From: Streptococcus shenyangsis
GTDB lineage: Bacteria; Bacillota; Bacilli; Lactobacillales; Streptococcaceae
Direction: 5' to 3'
Length of the DNA stretch: 64,000 bases
Assembly: GCF_006385785.1 (NCBI RefSeq)
Contig: NZ_VFSH01000008.1
Location: forward strand, 25,681-89,680
The first letter of the stretch is position 1; the number at the start of each line of letters is the position of its first letter. Position numbers and translations under genes: made by a program. Shown here piece by piece: positions 20,742-30,252 of this stretch. Under the pieces are notes generated by a model. The model did not search any database. It had not been told where the DNA came from and worked only from the letters and a program-made list of their open reading frames with translations.

Positions 20742-21482
20742 TTATTTGAAATAGCGTTTTACCATAGGTAACTGCATCACATTGATATAAATATGGATAG
20801 CTCCAACAAGCAAGAAGGCTAGTAACTGAATCTCTCCTGTCAAGAAAGAAATGATAATAAGAAAAACATATAAGGCTGGTAAGACATATTGGTTTAATTG
20901 GAATAAAATTCGAAAACTCTGTTCCAAATTAGCCTGGCGCTCCCCTTCATCATAGGAATTTATATAGTCCAAGACATCCTTTGGTGTAGAGAAAAGAGCC
21001 AAATCAAACTGACGCACAATCGCAATTGTTTTAAAAAGAGATTTTTGAGCGATTAAGGATAGCACAAAGACTAAGAAAGAGAGGGAAAATGTTTGGTGGT
21101 CTGTATGCAATATAACCACTTCATTTAATGAGAGAAAAATAGACAATGAAATTGCTACGCTTGCAATATTAAAAGCAATGGTTCCAAACTCGAGATTCCG
21201 ATACATCTGCACATAATAGGTTTCATTCAGATCATCATCCATTTCCTCTCGATACAAGGAATGAAATTTTCTGCTTTTCTTTAGGAAATTGAAAGTCAAA
21301 AAAAGAATAATGACGGCTAGTAGTAAACTGATAGCTGATAGCCATGGTATCAAGGGTTTTACATCTAACATAATTCCATTGGATTCGGCATCTGCCTTAA
21401 ACATCCCTACAAACATGCCCAAGAAACCTCCCAAGACAATAGACATCAAAAATAACAATCCACCTTTCTTTTTCTTTTTCAT
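20742..21482 (-). CDS. DUF3169-type membrane protein
   Basis: 246 residues from the ATG at 21482 (GGAG 7 nt upstream); the ATG two codons earlier is too close to that site. It has about six hydrophobic segments and a KKKKKGG start. DUF3169 proteins are typically found beside small HTH regulators and ABC exporters, as here. Function unknown. Confidence 0.75.
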   Translation of the reverse strand: MKKKKKGGLLFLMSIVLGGFLGMFVGMFKADAESNGIMLDVKPLIPWLSAISLLLAVIILFLTFNFLKKSRKFHSLYREEMDDDLNETYYVQMYRNLEFGTIAFNIASVAISLSIFLSLNEVVILHTDHQTFSLSFLVFVLSLIAQKSLFKTIAIVRQFDLALFSTPKDVLDYINSYDEGERQANLEQSFRILFQLNQYVLPALYVFLIIISFLTGEIQLLAFLLVGAIHIYINVMQLPMVKRYFK

Positions 21483-21484
21483 AT

Positions 21485-21682
21485 TCATTCTCCTTTTTCA
21501 CTTGCTAAATTGTTTACTTTCTTTTCAATCCAGTCAACGACTGGGATAAGAGCAAAGTAGGCCCAAATAAATTGGTCGCTTTGATAGGGATTAAACCAGC
21601 CTAAGTCTATCCCAATCAGTAGAAATACGCTGACTAATAGAGCTATGGCAACTACATAATAGATTACTTTGTACTTTTTCAT
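21485..21682 (-). CDS. Small two-span membrane protein
   Basis: 65 residues from the ATG at 21682. The start overlaps the regulator stop by one base (TGATG), which indicates translational coupling. Two hydrophobic segments (about 7-27 and 36-52). It ends 2 bp before the DUF3169 start codon. Confidence 0.75.
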   Translation of the reverse strand: MKKYKVIYYVVAIALLVSVFLLIGIDLGWFNPYQSDQFIWAYFALIPVVDWIEKKVNNLASEKGE

Positions 21683-21888
21683 CACTCATCCTCCTCTAAG
21701 CGAAATACCGATTCGACTGTTTCGTTGAAAATCTGAGATATTTTCAGGGCAATCACAACGGACGGGGTGTATTCGTCCCGTTCTAGTAGGCTAACGGTCT
21801 GTCTGGAAACCCCTGCCAGCTTGGCTAGGTCGGTTTGATTGAGACTATCGCGAGCCCGAAGCTCTTTTAGACGATTTTTTAGTTGCAT
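21682..21888 (-). CDS. Small Xre/Cro-type HTH regulator
   Basis: 68 residues, almost only a HTH: LNQTDLAKLAGVSRQTVSLLERDEYTPSV. It is probably the autoregulator of the downstream exporter operon (small membrane protein, DUF3169, ATPase, permease, protease). A GTG three codons upstream is an alternative start. Confidence 0.85.
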   Translation of the reverse strand: MQLKNRLKELRARDSLNQTDLAKLAGVSRQTVSLLERDEYTPSVVIALKISQIFNETVESVFRLEEDE

Positions 21889-21897
21889 GTTACACAC

Positions 21898-22209
21898 CTA
21901 CTCTCCATCAAATTCAACGGTTTGGATATCCTCAATACGTTGCAACTTGAATTTTTCTTTCCCCTCTTTATCAACACTACGTAGTTTGACCCATTCCTCA
22001 TCAACATCCACAACTTCCCATAAAGATGTTCCAAACACTTGTCCAACGATTGTTGGATTTTTCCCAATTAATTCTTGCAATAATCTTGACATTTCTATAT
22101 TTCCTTTCTCTTTTCGCTCAAGCTTTTTGATTTTATTCTCTAGTTTCTTGATTTTTTTAGAATTATTAGAATAAAAGAAAATCATAAATAGTATAAATAC
22201 TACCCACAT
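21898..22209 (-). CDS. Hypothetical membrane-anchored coiled-coil protein
   Basis: 103 residues from the ATG at 22209 (GGAG 5 nt upstream). There is one N-terminal membrane segment (WVVFILFMIFFY), a Lys-rich coiled coil (about residues 14-35), and a C-terminal domain with repeated short strands ending IQTVEFDGE. It heads the operon running down to 18.3 kb. No family recognised. Confidence 0.6.
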   Translation of the reverse strand: MWVVFILFMIFFYSNNSKKIKKLENKIKKLERKEKGNIEMSRLLQELIGKNPTIVGQVFGTSLWEVVDVDEEWVKLRSVDKEGKEKFKLQRIEDIQTVEFDGE

Positions 22210-22326
22210 CATAGCTCCTTTCTGATTCCTATTTCTTAACTTGAATTTATTGTAACACATCTTTTTCTTTTTGACAAGCATATTTGTCAAAAAGTTTATG
22301 ATTTTTGTCATTTTGCAAAAGAAAAA

Positions 22327-22347
22327 GGTCAGAGTAGTTCTCTGACC
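22327..22347 (-). terminator. hisS terminator
   Basis: GGTCAGA-gtagttc-TCTGACC with T-runs on both sides; terminates hisS on the minus strand. Confidence 0.85.
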
Positions 22348-22360
22348 AGTTTTTCTACTA

Positions 22361-23641
22361 TTAAAAGCCTAGTTTTTCAAAGATTTCTGAGAAGTTTTGG
22401 CTGATTGTTTCAAGTGACACTTGCACTTTTTCTCGTGTTTGATTGTTCTTGACCGTCACTTGTCCGCTTTCGACTTCACTCTCTCCTAGGGTGATGAGGG
22501 TCTTAGCCGCAAAGACATCGGCTGACTTGAACTGAGCTTTGAGCTTACGGTTGAGATAATCACGCTCTGCTTTGAAACCTTGTTGGCGAATGGCTTGCAC
22601 CAACTCCAAGGCCTTGACATTTGCTCCTTGACCCAAGACTGCGATATAAACATCTAGGGCGTTTTCGATAGGGAGGGCCACACCTTGCTTTTCAAGAATG
22701 AGAAGCAGGCGCTCTACACCTAGTCCAAAACCAAAGCCAGCAGTTTCTGGTCCACCAAAGTAGGCAACCAAACCATCGTAGCGACCACCCGCACAGACTG
22801 TCAAGTCATTGCCCTCAATCTCAGTGATAAACTCGAAAATAGTGTGATTGTAGTAGTCCAGACCACGCACCATATTGGTATCGATGATGTAGTCTACTCC
22901 AAGATTTTCCAACATCTGACGCACAGCATCAAAGTGGGCTTGGCTTTCTTCATCAAGGAAGTCCAAGATAGACGGTGCATTCTCTACTGCCACCTTGTCT
23001 TCTTTTTCCTTAGAGTCCAAGACACGGAGAGGATTTTCCTCCAAACGACGTTGGCTATCCTTGGACAAGGTCTCCTTGAGCGGTGTCAAATAGTCAATTA
23101 AGGCTTGACGGTAGGCCGCACGGCTCTCAGGATTTCCAAGAGTGTTAAGGTGCAATTTGACACCTTGGATACCGATTTCTTTCAAGAAATGGGCTGCCAT
23201 CGCGATTGTTTCTACATCGGTAGCTGGATTGCTAGAGCCAAAACACTCAACACCAATCTGGTGGAATTGGCGCAAACGCCCTGCCTGTGGACGCTCATAA
23301 CGGAACATAGGTCCCATATAGTAGAACTTGCTTGGCTTTTGCACTTCTGGGGCAAAGAGTTTATTTTCCACATAAGAACGGACAACGGGCGCAGTTCCTT
23401 CTGGACGGAGGGTGATATGACGGTCACCCTTATCATAGAAGTCGTACATTTCCTTGGTTACGATATCCGTTGTATCTCCGACAGAGCGACTGATAACCTC
23501 GTAATGCTCAAAAATAGGCGTGCGCACTTCTGCGTAGTTATAGCGCTTGAAAATTTCACGGGCAAAGCCCTCAACGTACTGCCACTTGGCAGATTCAGCA
23601 GGTAAAATATCCTGCGTTCCTTTTGGTTTTTGTAATTTCAT
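22361..23641 (-). CDS. hisS: Histidyl-tRNA synthetase
   Basis: 426 residues. It begins [16 protein letters not shown] and has class II motif 2 ([20 protein letters not shown]), the histidine-specific motifs [10 protein letters not shown] and AGGRYDGL, and a C-terminal anticodon-binding domain. GAGG precedes the ATG. Confidence 0.97.
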   Translation of the reverse strand: MKLQKPKGTQDILPAESAKWQYVEGFAREIFKRYNYAEVRTPIFEHYEVISRSVGDTTDIVTKEMYDFYDKGDRHITLRPEGTAPVVRSYVENKLFAPEVQKPSKFYYMGPMFRYERPQAGRLRQFHQIGVECFGSSNPATDVETIAMAAHFLKEIGIQGVKLHLNTLGNPESRAAYRQALIDYLTPLKETLSKDSQRRLEENPLRVLDSKEKEDKVAVENAPSILDFLDEESQAHFDAVRQMLENLGVDYIIDTNMVRGLDYYNHTIFEFITEIEGNDLTVCAGGRYDGLVAYFGGPETAGFGFGLGVERLLLILEKQGVALPIENALDVYIAVLGQGANVKALELVQAIRQQGFKAERDYLNRKLKAQFKSADVFAAKTLITLGESEVESGQVTVKNNQTREKVQVSLETISQNFSEIFEKLGF

Positions 23642-23719
23642 AGGGTGTCCTCTTTAAACTTAATAGTCTTATTTTACCATAAATAGAGGGATTAAAACAG
23701 TATGAATAAAATTAGGATT

Positions 23720-23872
23720 TATACTCAATGAAAATCAAAGAGCAAACTAGAAAACTAGCCGCAGGTTGCTCAAAACAGTGTTTTGAGGTTGTGGATAGAA
23801 CTGACGAAGTCAGTAACATATCTACGGCAAGGCAACGTTGACGTGGTTTGAAGAGATTTTCGAAGAGTATTA
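23720..23872 (-). repeat. BOX element (A-B-C, one boxB)
   Basis: Starts TATACTCAATGAAAATC and ends TTTTCGAAGAGTATTA, with one boxB in the middle (CTCAAAACAGTGTTTTGAGG then ACTGACGAAGTCAG). The last three bases form the stop codon of the MFS gene at 23870. Confidence 0.95.
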
Positions 23873-25117
23873 GATATCATTTTTGAGATTAATAACTGTC
23901 AAAAGAATAGCTATCAAGGAGAGACCAACAAATAGCATCCAAGTCAACTGTATATTCCATACAGCTACAAGTGAAAAACAAGCTGTTCCCACAGGTATGG
24001 ATAAGGTAAACAATAAACCTAAAAAATTACTGGTACGAGCTAGAACCTCTGGAGCTAGATTTTTCAGGAGCAAGGCACTAATCTTTGGTTGAACTTTAGC
24101 AGACACATACAGAGTTGAACAGATAAATAGTAAACCAAGTACGACTTGATTGAATAAATTAGCTAGACCAACTAGACTGAGTCCTACGGTCACCCACATC
24201 ATCAATCTAGGCAAGGACTGCTTCCCAAAATAATCATTGCCCGTAAGGCTACTGATGATGATTGCTAACAAAGCACAGAATTGACTGATAAATAATGCCT
24301 CTGTGTAAGAAAAGTCCAAAAGAGAATGGCTCAAAAAGAAGATGTTATAGATGCTTCCTAAAGCGCCACCCAAAGCATTGATAAGCAAGACAGCAAAGAG
24401 CATAAAGCCAAAGTTTTTCTGTCCACCTTTAAGAAAAACAAGACGTAAATTTCGATAAATCGTTAGGAACTGCTCTTTGATAGATAGCTTCTCATTTTTT
24501 AGTGATTTACCATCAGCAGCTGAAAGTGACAGGCTTAATTTGCTTTTTCCTAAAAAGAGAATAGAGGCTGATACTAGGAAAAAGCAGGCATTGATTCCCG
24601 CAACGAGGGAAAAATTGTTAACCGATAGACCTAAGAGCCAGACTCCAAAAGCTTGACCACCAATAGCTGAAATATAGGTGATGAACTGGGAAAAAGAATA
24701 AGCCTCCATCAAATCCTCTTCAGCTACTTTTTCCTTAATAAGAGGCATGCGCAAGCCACCTGCAAAATCACTGATGACATCACTAATGACATTGATTAAA
24801 CACAGGCTAGAAAAGGCAAATATACTAGCTTGCTGGACAACTAAAGCTGCTAGAAAAAATAAAATCGCCTGAAACAAACCACTATAGACCATCCATTTGA
24901 CCTTGGCCCTCGTATAATCTGCCCGAATTCCTACAAAAACTGTAAAGAAAGTCGGAAGAATCATGACAATATTCGCCATAGCAACCGCAAAAGATGCTTG
25001 TGGCAAGGTCGATGCATAGACGATAAAGACCAGATTAAAAATTGAAGCACCAAAAGCATTGAAGAATCGTGACAAAGTCAAGAGTCGATAAGCTTGATTT
25101 CTAAACAATAGTTTCAT
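23870..25117 (-). CDS. MFS transporter
   Basis: 415 residues, about 12 membrane spans, beginning MKLLFRNQAYRLLTLSRFFNAFG, similar in pattern to macrolide-efflux-type MFS proteins. A charged loop between spans 6 and 7 is visible. The substrate cannot be told. An Rgg-type regulator lies directly upstream on the same strand and may control it. The stop codon coincides with the BOX edge. Confidence 0.85.
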   Translation of the reverse strand: MKLLFRNQAYRLLTLSRFFNAFGASIFNLVFIVYASTLPQASFAVAMANIVMILPTFFTVFVGIRADYTRAKVKWMVYSGLFQAILFFLAALVVQQASIFAFSSLCLINVISDVISDFAGGLRMPLIKEKVAEEDLMEAYSFSQFITYISAIGGQAFGVWLLGLSVNNFSLVAGINACFFLVSASILFLGKSKLSLSLSAADGKSLKNEKLSIKEQFLTIYRNLRLVFLKGGQKNFGFMLFAVLLINALGGALGSIYNIFFLSHSLLDFSYTEALFISQFCALLAIIISSLTGNDYFGKQSLPRLMMWVTVGLSLVGLANLFNQVVLGLLFICSTLYVSAKVQPKISALLLKNLAPEVLARTSNFLGLLFTLSIPVGTACFSLVAVWNIQLTWMLFVGLSLIAILLTVINLKNDI

Positions 25118-25314
25118 AGATAATCTCCCTTCTTGTTATAAGTTCAATATGAAGTATGACCATAGTATAGCACTTATGAATTAGCGAGAAATTTTTTTGA
25201 ATATATGCAACACACAAAATAAGCAAAGCAACGATAAAATCTCTTTGATGACCTGCGAGTAGTCAAAAGTTCTATCGCTTCAAATTTCAAATGATTTTCT
25301 TAGTTTGCAGATAT
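25118..25314. other. Intergenic region between rgg and the MFS gene
   Basis: About 200 bp. A possible promoter (TATAGCAC context) for the MFS gene is visible. I looked for a short hydrophobic peptide gene (SHP) as a ligand of the Rgg protein and found none with a ribosome site. Confidence 0.4.
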
Positions 25315-26166
25315 TCAAGAATCGAGAGTTTTTCTATAGTAATCCGCAGATTTGTCACAACCAAGCATCTCAAAAATATGGACAGCATCTTCCATCTTTT
25401 TCTGGCCTTCCTTGACTCTACCTTGCTTGCTATCAAGGAGACCTTCCGCCCACAAATAGACAATTCGGAAATAGGTCTCATTTTCATTGTAGAAATGCTC
25501 TTCGATAACACGTTTAAAATAAGAGGCATTGGTAAATTCTTCACACTCAATGCTGGCTAAAAAGCCATTCAATAGTATAGTGTGAAAAAGGTTTCGATTG
25601 CCAGACATTTCCATTAGAAAATCAGATTTGCGGACCATTTCTCGTACATATCTAGTAAAAAGAGAAACAGATAGAAATAGTGAACTGACTGAAAATAAAT
25701 TGAGTTCATAGATCCCCCAAATCTCGGTAGAAAACAAATAATCATGAAGAACTTTCCCTTCCTCTACTGTTAACTCCACCCTTTCATCCATGCTCTTCAT
25801 ATAAGACTTGATAATAATGGCATTTAGAATATGTTTCTGTTTGTTTTGAGAATGGGCATGCTTTTGATACTCCTTGCGATACAAGTCCTCAAGCGGAGCT
25901 ATATTCTTTGGATTCAAGACATCTATGATTTCTTTTCTCAACTCAGAATCTGTATCATGCTGAAAACCTCTCGCCAGAAAGAGTATTTCCTCCACACTAG
26001 CAGATATATTTTCTAGGGCAAATAGAAATTTTTCTACCGAAAGCTCACTCTGACCTGTTTCAAAGCGGGATAACATGGACGGCGAAAATTGTCCCCCAGT
26101 TGCTTGTCTCAGCGAGATATTTCTTGACTCTCGTAATTGTCTAAAGACTTTTCCAATCTGCTCCAT
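25315..26166 (-). CDS. Rgg/GadR/MutR-family regulator
   Basis: 283 residues, the typical Rgg length. An Xre HTH lies at about residues 6-60 (FRQLRESRNISLRQATGGQFSPSMLSRFETGQ...). A helical Rgg C-terminal domain follows (YLFSTEIWGIYELNLFS, WAEGLLDSKQGRVKEG). Rgg proteins often regulate the adjacent gene, here an MFS transporter. Confidence 0.9.
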   Translation of the reverse strand: MEQIGKVFRQLRESRNISLRQATGGQFSPSMLSRFETGQSELSVEKFLFALENISASVEEILFLARGFQHDTDSELRKEIIDVLNPKNIAPLEDLYRKEYQKHAHSQNKQKHILNAIIIKSYMKSMDERVELTVEEGKVLHDYLFSTEIWGIYELNLFSVSSLFLSVSLFTRYVREMVRKSDFLMEMSGNRNLFHTILLNGFLASIECEEFTNASYFKRVIEEHFYNENETYFRIVYLWAEGLLDSKQGRVKEGQKKMEDAVHIFEMLGCDKSADYYRKTLDS

Positions 26167-26290
26167 AGGCTTCCCCTTAATTTAGTCTTTTCTTTATATT
26201 ATCATATTTTTTCAGAAAATCCATCAAAAACTTGCCAAATTGTCAGAATTATGAGAAAATAGAGGATATTTATCATGTGGAGGGACTGTA

Positions 26291-26632
26291 ATGAGAGAGG
26301 ATATCAAAATCAATGACCGTGCTTTGGCCTTACAAGACCAAATTATCGAAAAACTAGAGAAGGTTTTTGATACAGATGTGGAATTGGATGTTTACAATCT
26401 AGGACTGATTTATGAAATCAATCTGGATGAAACAGGTCTCTGCAAGATTGTCATGACCTTCACTGACACAGCCTGCGATTGTGCCGAAAGTCTGCCTATC
26501 GAAATCGTTGCAGGTCTGAAACAAATCGAGGGTATCGAAGATGTCAAGGTTGAAGTTACCTGGTCGCCTGCTTGGAAAATCACACGAATCAGTCGCTACG
26601 GCCGCATTGCCCTTGGACTACCACCTCGTTAA
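26291..26632 (+). CDS. DUF59 (MIP18-like) metal-sulfur cluster assembly protein
   Basis: 113 residues. The pattern DVELDVYNLGLIYEI, CDCAES and VEVTWSPAWKITRISRYGR is typical of the SufT/PaaD-type DUF59 family involved in Fe-S maturation. GGAGG precedes the ATG. The stop TAA at 26630-26632 is formed at the edge of a BOX repeat. Confidence 0.85.
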   Translation: MREDIKINDRALALQDQIIEKLEKVFDTDVELDVYNLGLIYEINLDETGLCKIVMTFTDTACDCAESLPIEIVAGLKQIEGIEDVKVEVTWSPAWKITRISRYGRIALGLPPR

Positions 26633-26783
26633 TACTCTTCAAAAATCTCTTCAAACCACGTCAGCGTCGGCTTGTCGTAGATATGGTTACTGACTTCGTC
26701 AGTTCTATCCACAACCTCAAAACACTGTTTTGAGCAACCTGCGCCTAGCTTTCTAGTTTGCTCTTTGATTTTTATTGAGTATA
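26630..26783 (+). repeat. BOX element (A-B-C, one boxB)
   Basis: Starts TAATACTCTTCAAAAATC (boxA), contains one boxB (ACTGACTTCGTCAG, CTCAAAACACTGTTTTGAG) and ends TTTTTATTGAGTATA (boxC). The orientation is opposite to the other three BOX copies. Its first bases overlap the stop of the DUF59 gene. Confidence 0.95.
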
Positions 26784-26813
26784 AGCAGGCAAATCACTTT
26801 TGAAGATAAAAAG

Positions 26814-26841
26814 AAGCAAGCCGAAATTGGCTTGCTTTTTG
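26814..26841. terminator. Terminator after ilvD
   Basis: GCAAGCC pairs with GGCTTGC; T-runs on both sides, so it may be bidirectional. Confidence 0.8.
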
Positions 26842-26844
26842 AGT

Positions 26845-28548
26845 TTATTTTTTACCTGACTTGTCCATATTCCAGAAGTCTGTCACGGCTCCGCGTGAAG
26901 CAGATGATACGATATGAGCATATTTACCGAGGACACCACGACTGTAAAGTGGTGGCAAGGTTGTTTCTGCCTTACGTTTTTCAAGTTCTTCTTCGGATAC
27001 GGCCATGGAAATTTCTTTGGTATCTTGGTCAACCGTAACGATATCGCCTGTACGAAGGTAGGCAATTGGTCCACCATCCTGAGCTTCAGGAGCGATATGT
27101 CCAACAACCAGACCATAAGTACCACCAGAGAAACGGCCGTCTGTCAAGAGGGCAACCTTGTCTCCTTGACCTTTACCAACGATCATGGATGAAAGTGACA
27201 GCATCTCAGGCATACCAGGACCACCCTTAGGCCCAACGAAACGAACAACGACTACATCGCCATCAACGATTTCATCTGTCAGAACGGCCTGAATAGCATC
27301 TTCTTCTGAGTCAAAGACCTTAGCTGGTCCAACGTGACGACGCACTTTAACACCTGATACCTTGGCAACCGCACCGTCAGGTGCAAGGTTCCCGTTCAAG
27401 ATGATAAGCGGACCATCTGCACGTTTTGGATTTTCAAGTGGCATAATGACTTTTTGACCTGGTGTGAGGTCTGCAAAATCAGCCAAGTTTTCAGCGACTG
27501 TCTTACCAGTACATGTGATGCGATCTCCGTGAAGGAAACCATTTGCCAAGAGATATCTCATAACCGCAGGCACACCACCGACTTCGTAGAGGTCTTGGAA
27601 GACATACTGACCAGATGGTTTCAAGTCGGCCAAGTGAGGCACACGCTCTTGGATCGTATTGAAGTCCTCAAGTGACAAGTCAACATTGGCAGCATGGGCA
27701 ATGGCAAGCAAGTGAAGAGTGGCGTTTGTAGAACCACCGAGAGCCATAGTTACAGTAATGGCATCTTCAAAGGCTTCACGAGTCAAGATATCTGACGGTT
27801 TGAGACCCAGTTCCAACATCTTAACAACAGCACGTCCTGCTGCTTCGATATCTTCTTTCTTATCAGCTGATTCAGCTGGGTGAGATGAAGATCCTGGTAA
27901 ACTCATACCGAGAACTTCGATAGCTGTCGCCATGGTATTAGCTGTATACATACCACCACAGCCACCAGGTCCAGGGCAGGCATTACATTCGAGACGTTTC
28001 ACGTCCTCAGCCGTCATATCACCGTGGTTCCATTTTCCGATACCCTCAAAAACAGAAACCAAGTCAATATCTTTACCATCAAGATTCCCCGGTGCAATGG
28101 TTCCACCATAGGCGAAAATAGCTGGAATATCCATATTAGCAATGGCAATCATAGAACCAGGCATGTTCTTGTCACAGCCACCGATAGCAACAAAGGCATC
28201 CACATTGTGACCACCCATCGCCGCCTCGATTGAGTCCGCGATGATATCACGAGATGTTAGAGAGAAACGCATACCAGGCGTTCCCATGGCAATCCCGTCC
28301 GCTACAGTGATAGTCCCAAATTGTACAGGCCAAGCACCTGCAGATTTGACACCCTCTTTAGCCAATTTCCCAAAATCATGCAAGTGGATGTTACATGGTG
28401 TATTTTCCGCCCAAGTCGAAATGACCCCAATAATCGGTGTTTCAAAGTCCTTATCTGTCATACCAGTCGCACGAAGCATGGCACGGTTTGGTGATTTAAC
28501 CATGCTGTCATAAATGCTACTGCGGTGGCGTTTATCTAATTCAGTCAT
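26845..28548 (-). CDS. ilvD: Dihydroxy-acid dehydratase
   Basis: 567 residues, full length. It converts dihydroxy-acids to 2-oxo acids in valine, leucine and isoleucine synthesis. It has Fe-S ligand cysteines in [12 protein letters not shown] and [19 protein letters not shown] and the family signature [25 protein letters not shown] precedes the ATG. It is monocistronic here. Confidence 0.96.
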   Translation of the reverse strand: MTELDKRHRSSIYDSMVKSPNRAMLRATGMTDKDFETPIIGVISTWAENTPCNIHLHDFGKLAKEGVKSAGAWPVQFGTITVADGIAMGTPGMRFSLTSRDIIADSIEAAMGGHNVDAFVAIGGCDKNMPGSMIAIANMDIPAIFAYGGTIAPGNLDGKDIDLVSVFEGIGKWNHGDMTAEDVKRLECNACPGPGGCGGMYTANTMATAIEVLGMSLPGSSSHPAESADKKEDIEAAGRAVVKMLELGLKPSDILTREAFEDAITVTMALGGSTNATLHLLAIAHAANVDLSLEDFNTIQERVPHLADLKPSGQYVFQDLYEVGGVPAVMRYLLANGFLHGDRITCTGKTVAENLADFADLTPGQKVIMPLENPKRADGPLIILNGNLAPDGAVAKVSGVKVRRHVGPAKVFDSEEDAIQAVLTDEIVDGDVVVVRFVGPKGGPGMPEMLSLSSMIVGKGQGDKVALLTDGRFSGGTYGLVVGHIAPEAQDGGPIAYLRTGDIVTVDQDTKEISMAVSEEELEKRKAETTLPPLYSRGVLGKYAHIVSSASRGAVTDFWNMDKSGKK

Positions 28549-28688
28549 TTGTTCCCTCCCATTTCAGTTTTTACTATTATAGCACATTTTAAAGGCAATG
28601 AACAGAAGAAAATTCTTGAATTTTCAGAAAATTTCGATTAATTTGGTTGATGAGCTTCTAATTTTTTCATCTTTTTTTGTCAAGTAAC

Positions 28689-28717
28689 TTTACTTTACAA
28701 AAAAAATGTGTTATCCT
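28689..28717 (+). promoter_or_regulatory. Likely rpmF promoter
   Basis: TTTACT (28689-28694), 17-bp spacer, TATCCT (28712-28717), about 60 bp before rpmF. Confidence 0.55.
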
Positions 28718-28778
28718 AGTATGGTTGATGAAAATCAGTAGATTGAATCGAATATAAATACCTAAAGGAGAAATCAAA

Positions 28779-28961
28779 ATGGCAGTACCTGCACGTCGCA
28801 CTTCAAAAGCGAAGAAAAACAAACGTCGTACACACTACAAAGTAACAGCTCCATCTGTAAACTTTGACGAAACTACTGGAGATTACTCACGTTCTCACCG
28901 TGTATCACTTAAAGGATACTACAAAGGACGTAAAATCGCTAAAGCTGCATCAGCTGAATAA
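28779..28961 (+). CDS. rpmF: Ribosomal protein bL32
   Basis: 60 residues: starts [20 protein letters not shown], basic throughout. It lacks the CxxC zinc pairs, as in many streptococcal non-zinc L32 forms. AAAGGAG precedes the ATG. Cotranscribed with rpmG (15 bp gap). Confidence 0.96.
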
Positions 28962-28976
28962 TAGAAGGGAGATACC

Positions 28977-29126
28977 ATGCGCGTAAATATTACACTTGAA
29001 CACAAAGAATCTGGTGAACGCTTGTACCTTACTTCTAAAAACAAACGTAACACTCCAGACCGTCTTCAATTGAAGAAATACTCACCAAAACTTCGCAAAC
29101 ACGTTGTGTTTACAGAGGTTAAATAG
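28977..29126 (+). CDS. rpmG: Ribosomal protein bL33
   Basis: 49 residues: [20 protein letters not shown], then [17 protein letters not shown]. It has no CxxC pairs, so it is the zinc-free form. The ribosome site GAAGGGAG is good. This is the last core gene before the accessory region; ribosomal protein 3' ends are common integration sites of streptococcal elements. Confidence 0.95.
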
Positions 29127-29276
29127 AGATTCACTACACGTCAGTAGGCGTGAGAATCCTTGATTTTAAGCGATTTTTGAAGTTTCAAATTTCAATGTAT
29201 TGCAATAAAACTCAACCGAATGACTACATTTTTGACTACATTTTTTGTGAAATAAATTAGATGTTCGGATATATAG

Positions 29277-29310
29277 AAAATGCTCTAGTCATATTGTCTA
29301 GAGCATTTTT
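29277..29310 (+). terminator. Terminator downstream of rpmFG
   Basis: AAAATGCTCTAG pairs with CTAGAGCATTTTT across a 9-nt loop. The sequence from rpmG to here (29127-29276) contains a tandem GACTACATTTTT repeat and no gene; it may be the scar of an old integration. Confidence 0.85.
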
Positions 29311-29406
29311 GTGTTGTTTAAGAAAAATAGATGTTGGTTTTAGATAACTACACATTTTAGATTTTTTAAAACAAGATTTAATTGTTGATAACTAGAAAGG
29401 ATTATT

Positions 29407-30192
29407 ATGTTTACAAAAAACAAATTTCAATACTGTATTTACAATCATGAGAGACTAGAACTTCATGAGCTTCAAAAGGAATATCAAAAGGATAAAGCTG
29501 GGACAAAACTTAAGTATGAAAACCAATTGTTTTGTCCTGGTTGTTACAAAGTGGATTTAGTGATAAACGAGAAAAAAGGGAAAATCTATTTGTCGAGCCA
29601 TCCTAAATCACCTCATTCTGACGGATGTGAATATGCTTTGGAATCAGCTTCGAAAATGGAACTGAAAGAATACTATGAGAAAATTGATGCAGACTTAGCT
29701 GAGCAACTCTTAAATCGTATTCTGGAAGAAAAGTCCACCAGAGTAATACAACCAAGGAGCGTCAATTCTCTGCAAAATAATAATGAAGTGCTTGATGTAA
29801 AATTTATTTTAGAAAATAAAGTCGGTATCAGAAAATATTTACCTCGCAGGTCCCTCCTCCTAAATGAATTAGAAGTATCTGACCATCTGACTATGTACTA
29901 TGGAGAATGTAAGGTGTTTATAGGAAAGACTGATAAAAAGTACTACCTACGAATGTTTCGAAACAATGATCATGCAAAGTACATCTGTAATTTAGTAATT
30001 CCTGAAAGAGTGTATAGATATTTGGAAGAAGGATTAAGATTTATCCCACAATCAGAAGATTTAAATTTTAAACATTCAAGAGCTAATGCAGTTCCAGTAA
30101 AGTTAGCCTTTGTCTCTACCATGAAGAAAAAACAAGAATATTATAATGGATACTTGAGTTTTTCAAAATTACTTAGAGTGAAGCGTATTTAG
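29407..30192 (+). CDS. Uncharacterised protein with a putative zinc-binding N-terminus
   Basis: 261 residues. Near residues 43-75 it shows FCPGCYKVDLVI and then SSHPKSPHSDGCEY, a CxxC...H...H...C arrangement resembling the N-terminal zinc module of CoiA-like proteins. The rest is mixed alpha/beta with no recognised motif. AGAAAGG precedes the ATG. Base composition is markedly A+T-rich compared with the core. The last 80 codons are duplicated at 31182-31430. Function unknown; accessory-region gene. Confidence 0.6.
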   Translation: MFTKNKFQYCIYNHERLELHELQKEYQKDKAGTKLKYENQLFCPGCYKVDLVINEKKGKIYLSSHPKSPHSDGCEYALESASKMELKEYYEKIDADLAEQLLNRILEEKSTRVIQPRSVNSLQNNNEVLDVKFILENKVGIRKYLPRRSLLLNELEVSDHLTMYYGECKVFIGKTDKKYYLRMFRNNDHAKYICNLVIPERVYRYLEEGLRFIPQSEDLNFKHSRANAVPVKLAFVSTMKKKQEYYNGYLSFSKLLRVKRI

Positions 30193-30252
30193 ATTGTATT
30201 AACTCTCAAGATTAGTTTTTTCTTTTAGGATAAAGTGCACAATTCATAGAAT

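Noticed and set aside
23105..23605. Plus-strand 166-codon ORF inside hisS
   Set aside because: Antisense shadow of hisS.
4313..26290. Short signal-peptide genes (SHP/Phr type) near the RRNPP and Rgg regulators
   Set aside because: Flanks of both regulators were read on both strands; no short hydrophobic or exported peptide with a ribosome site was found.
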